Below, one piece after another: positions 5,591-5,930 of a stretch of 5,930 bases of DNA (the stretch's first letter is position 1; every line of letters starts with the position of its first letter). The position numbers and the translations under genes were made by a program. The notes under the pieces were generated by a model that made no database searches, had not been told where the DNA came from, and was given only the letters and a program-made list of their open reading frames with translations. Origin of the DNA: UBA2882 sp964619485 (GTDB lineage: Bacteria; Bacillota; Clostridia; Lachnospirales; Lachnospiraceae); the NCBI GenBank assembly GCA_964619485.1, contig CAZUCI010000091.1:1-5930 (forward strand). Reading direction: 5' to 3'.

Positions 5591-5930
5591 ATGGAAGTAA
5601 AGAAAAATATTTTAACTTACGAAGGCCTGAAACGTTATGAAGACGAGTTACATGATTTAAAAGTAGTAAAGAGAAAAGAAGTTGCACAGAAGATCAAAGA
5701 AGCCAGAGAACAGGGCGATTTGTCTGAGAATGCTGAGTATGATGCAGCAAAGGACGAGCAGCGTGACATTGAGGCTCGTATTGAAGAGCTGGAAAAAATC
5801 TTAAAGAACGCAGAAGTCGTTGTTGAGGATGAAGTAGATTTAGATAAGATCAACATTGGTTGTGTAATCAAAATCAGAGATATGGAAACAAAGGACGAAA
5901 TGACATACAAAATCGTTGGTTCTACCGAGG
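5591..5930 (+). CDS. greA: Transcription elongation factor GreA, 5' part (cut by window end)
   Basis: GreA enters the secondary channel of RNA polymerase and stimulates cleavage of backtracked RNA, rescuing stalled complexes. The window holds 113 of the roughly 160 codons expected. The N-terminal antiparallel coiled coil spans about residues 9-75. Its tip motif GDLSENAEYDAAKDEQ (42-57) includes the acidic residues Asp43 and Glu46 that coordinate catalytic Mg2+ at the polymerase active site. The FKBP-like C-terminal domain begins near residue 85 (DKINIGCVIKIRDMET) and is truncated. The ATG at 5591 is supported by AAGGA at 5580-5584 with a 6-nt spacer. A consensus promoter precedes it. In many Firmicutes lysS follows greA; that would be the predicted next gene but cannot be seen here. 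Confidence 0.97.
   Translation, partial: MEVKKNILTYEGLKRYEDELHDLKVVKRKEVAQKIKEAREQGDLSENAEYDAAKDEQRDIEARIEELEKILKNAEVVVEDEVDLDKINIGCVIKIRDMETKDEMTYKIVGSTE

Overview
The window looks like chromosomal core DNA from a low-GC Firmicute of class Clostridia, most likely a Lachnospiraceae-type gut anaerobe. This rests on AT-rich codon use, purine-rich Shine-Dalgarno (SD) sites, a type III pantothenate kinase, a Gram-positive-style BirA with an N-terminal helix-turn-helix, and the dus - unknown gene - greA order. The placement is inferred from gene style and order, not from a search. All genes are on the plus strand. I see no tRNA, rRNA, CRISPR array, insertion sequence or phage gene, and no strong evidence for a new multi-gene system.

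Layout. (a) 1-181 holds the last 59 codons of an SPFH/Band 7 (stomatin-like) membrane protein, followed by a very strong hairpin terminator at 206-242. (b) 243-406 is the argF leader. It has a weak candidate promoter, an overlapping ArgR-box-like sequence and a short direct repeat. (c) 407-2383 holds argF (ornithine carbamoyltransferase) and birA (biotin-protein ligase/repressor). They are only 3 nt apart, and the birA SD lies inside the last argF codons. (d) 2407-3607 holds a 123-residue conserved-looking hypothetical and coaX (type III pantothenate kinase). (e) 3608-3701 contains four and a half copies of a 13-bp tandem repeat that runs into the SD of the next gene. (f) 3702-4670 is a DusB-type tRNA-dihydrouridine synthase. 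(g) 4725-5537 is a 270-residue protein I do not recognise. It lacks a visible SD, is in frame with dus across the dus stop codon, and carries a terminator-like hairpin early in its coding sequence. (h) 5591-5930 is the first 113 codons of greA, cut by the window end. It is preceded by a perfect-consensus TTGACA-N18-TATAAT promoter whose -10 box contains the upstream gene's stop codon.

How the genes fit together. From argF to the 270-residue gene, gaps are 3 to 94 nt with no convincing intergenic terminator, so one housekeeping transcript is plausible. It would combine arginine/citrulline metabolism, biotin attachment, coenzyme A synthesis and tRNA modification. BirA and CoaX meet functionally at biotin-dependent acyl-CoA carboxylases, but the others share no obvious pathway. 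greA can be transcribed independently. The most interesting items are non-coding: the tandem repeat before dus, the unusual start region and internal hairpin of the 270-residue gene, and the greA promoter embedded in that gene's end.
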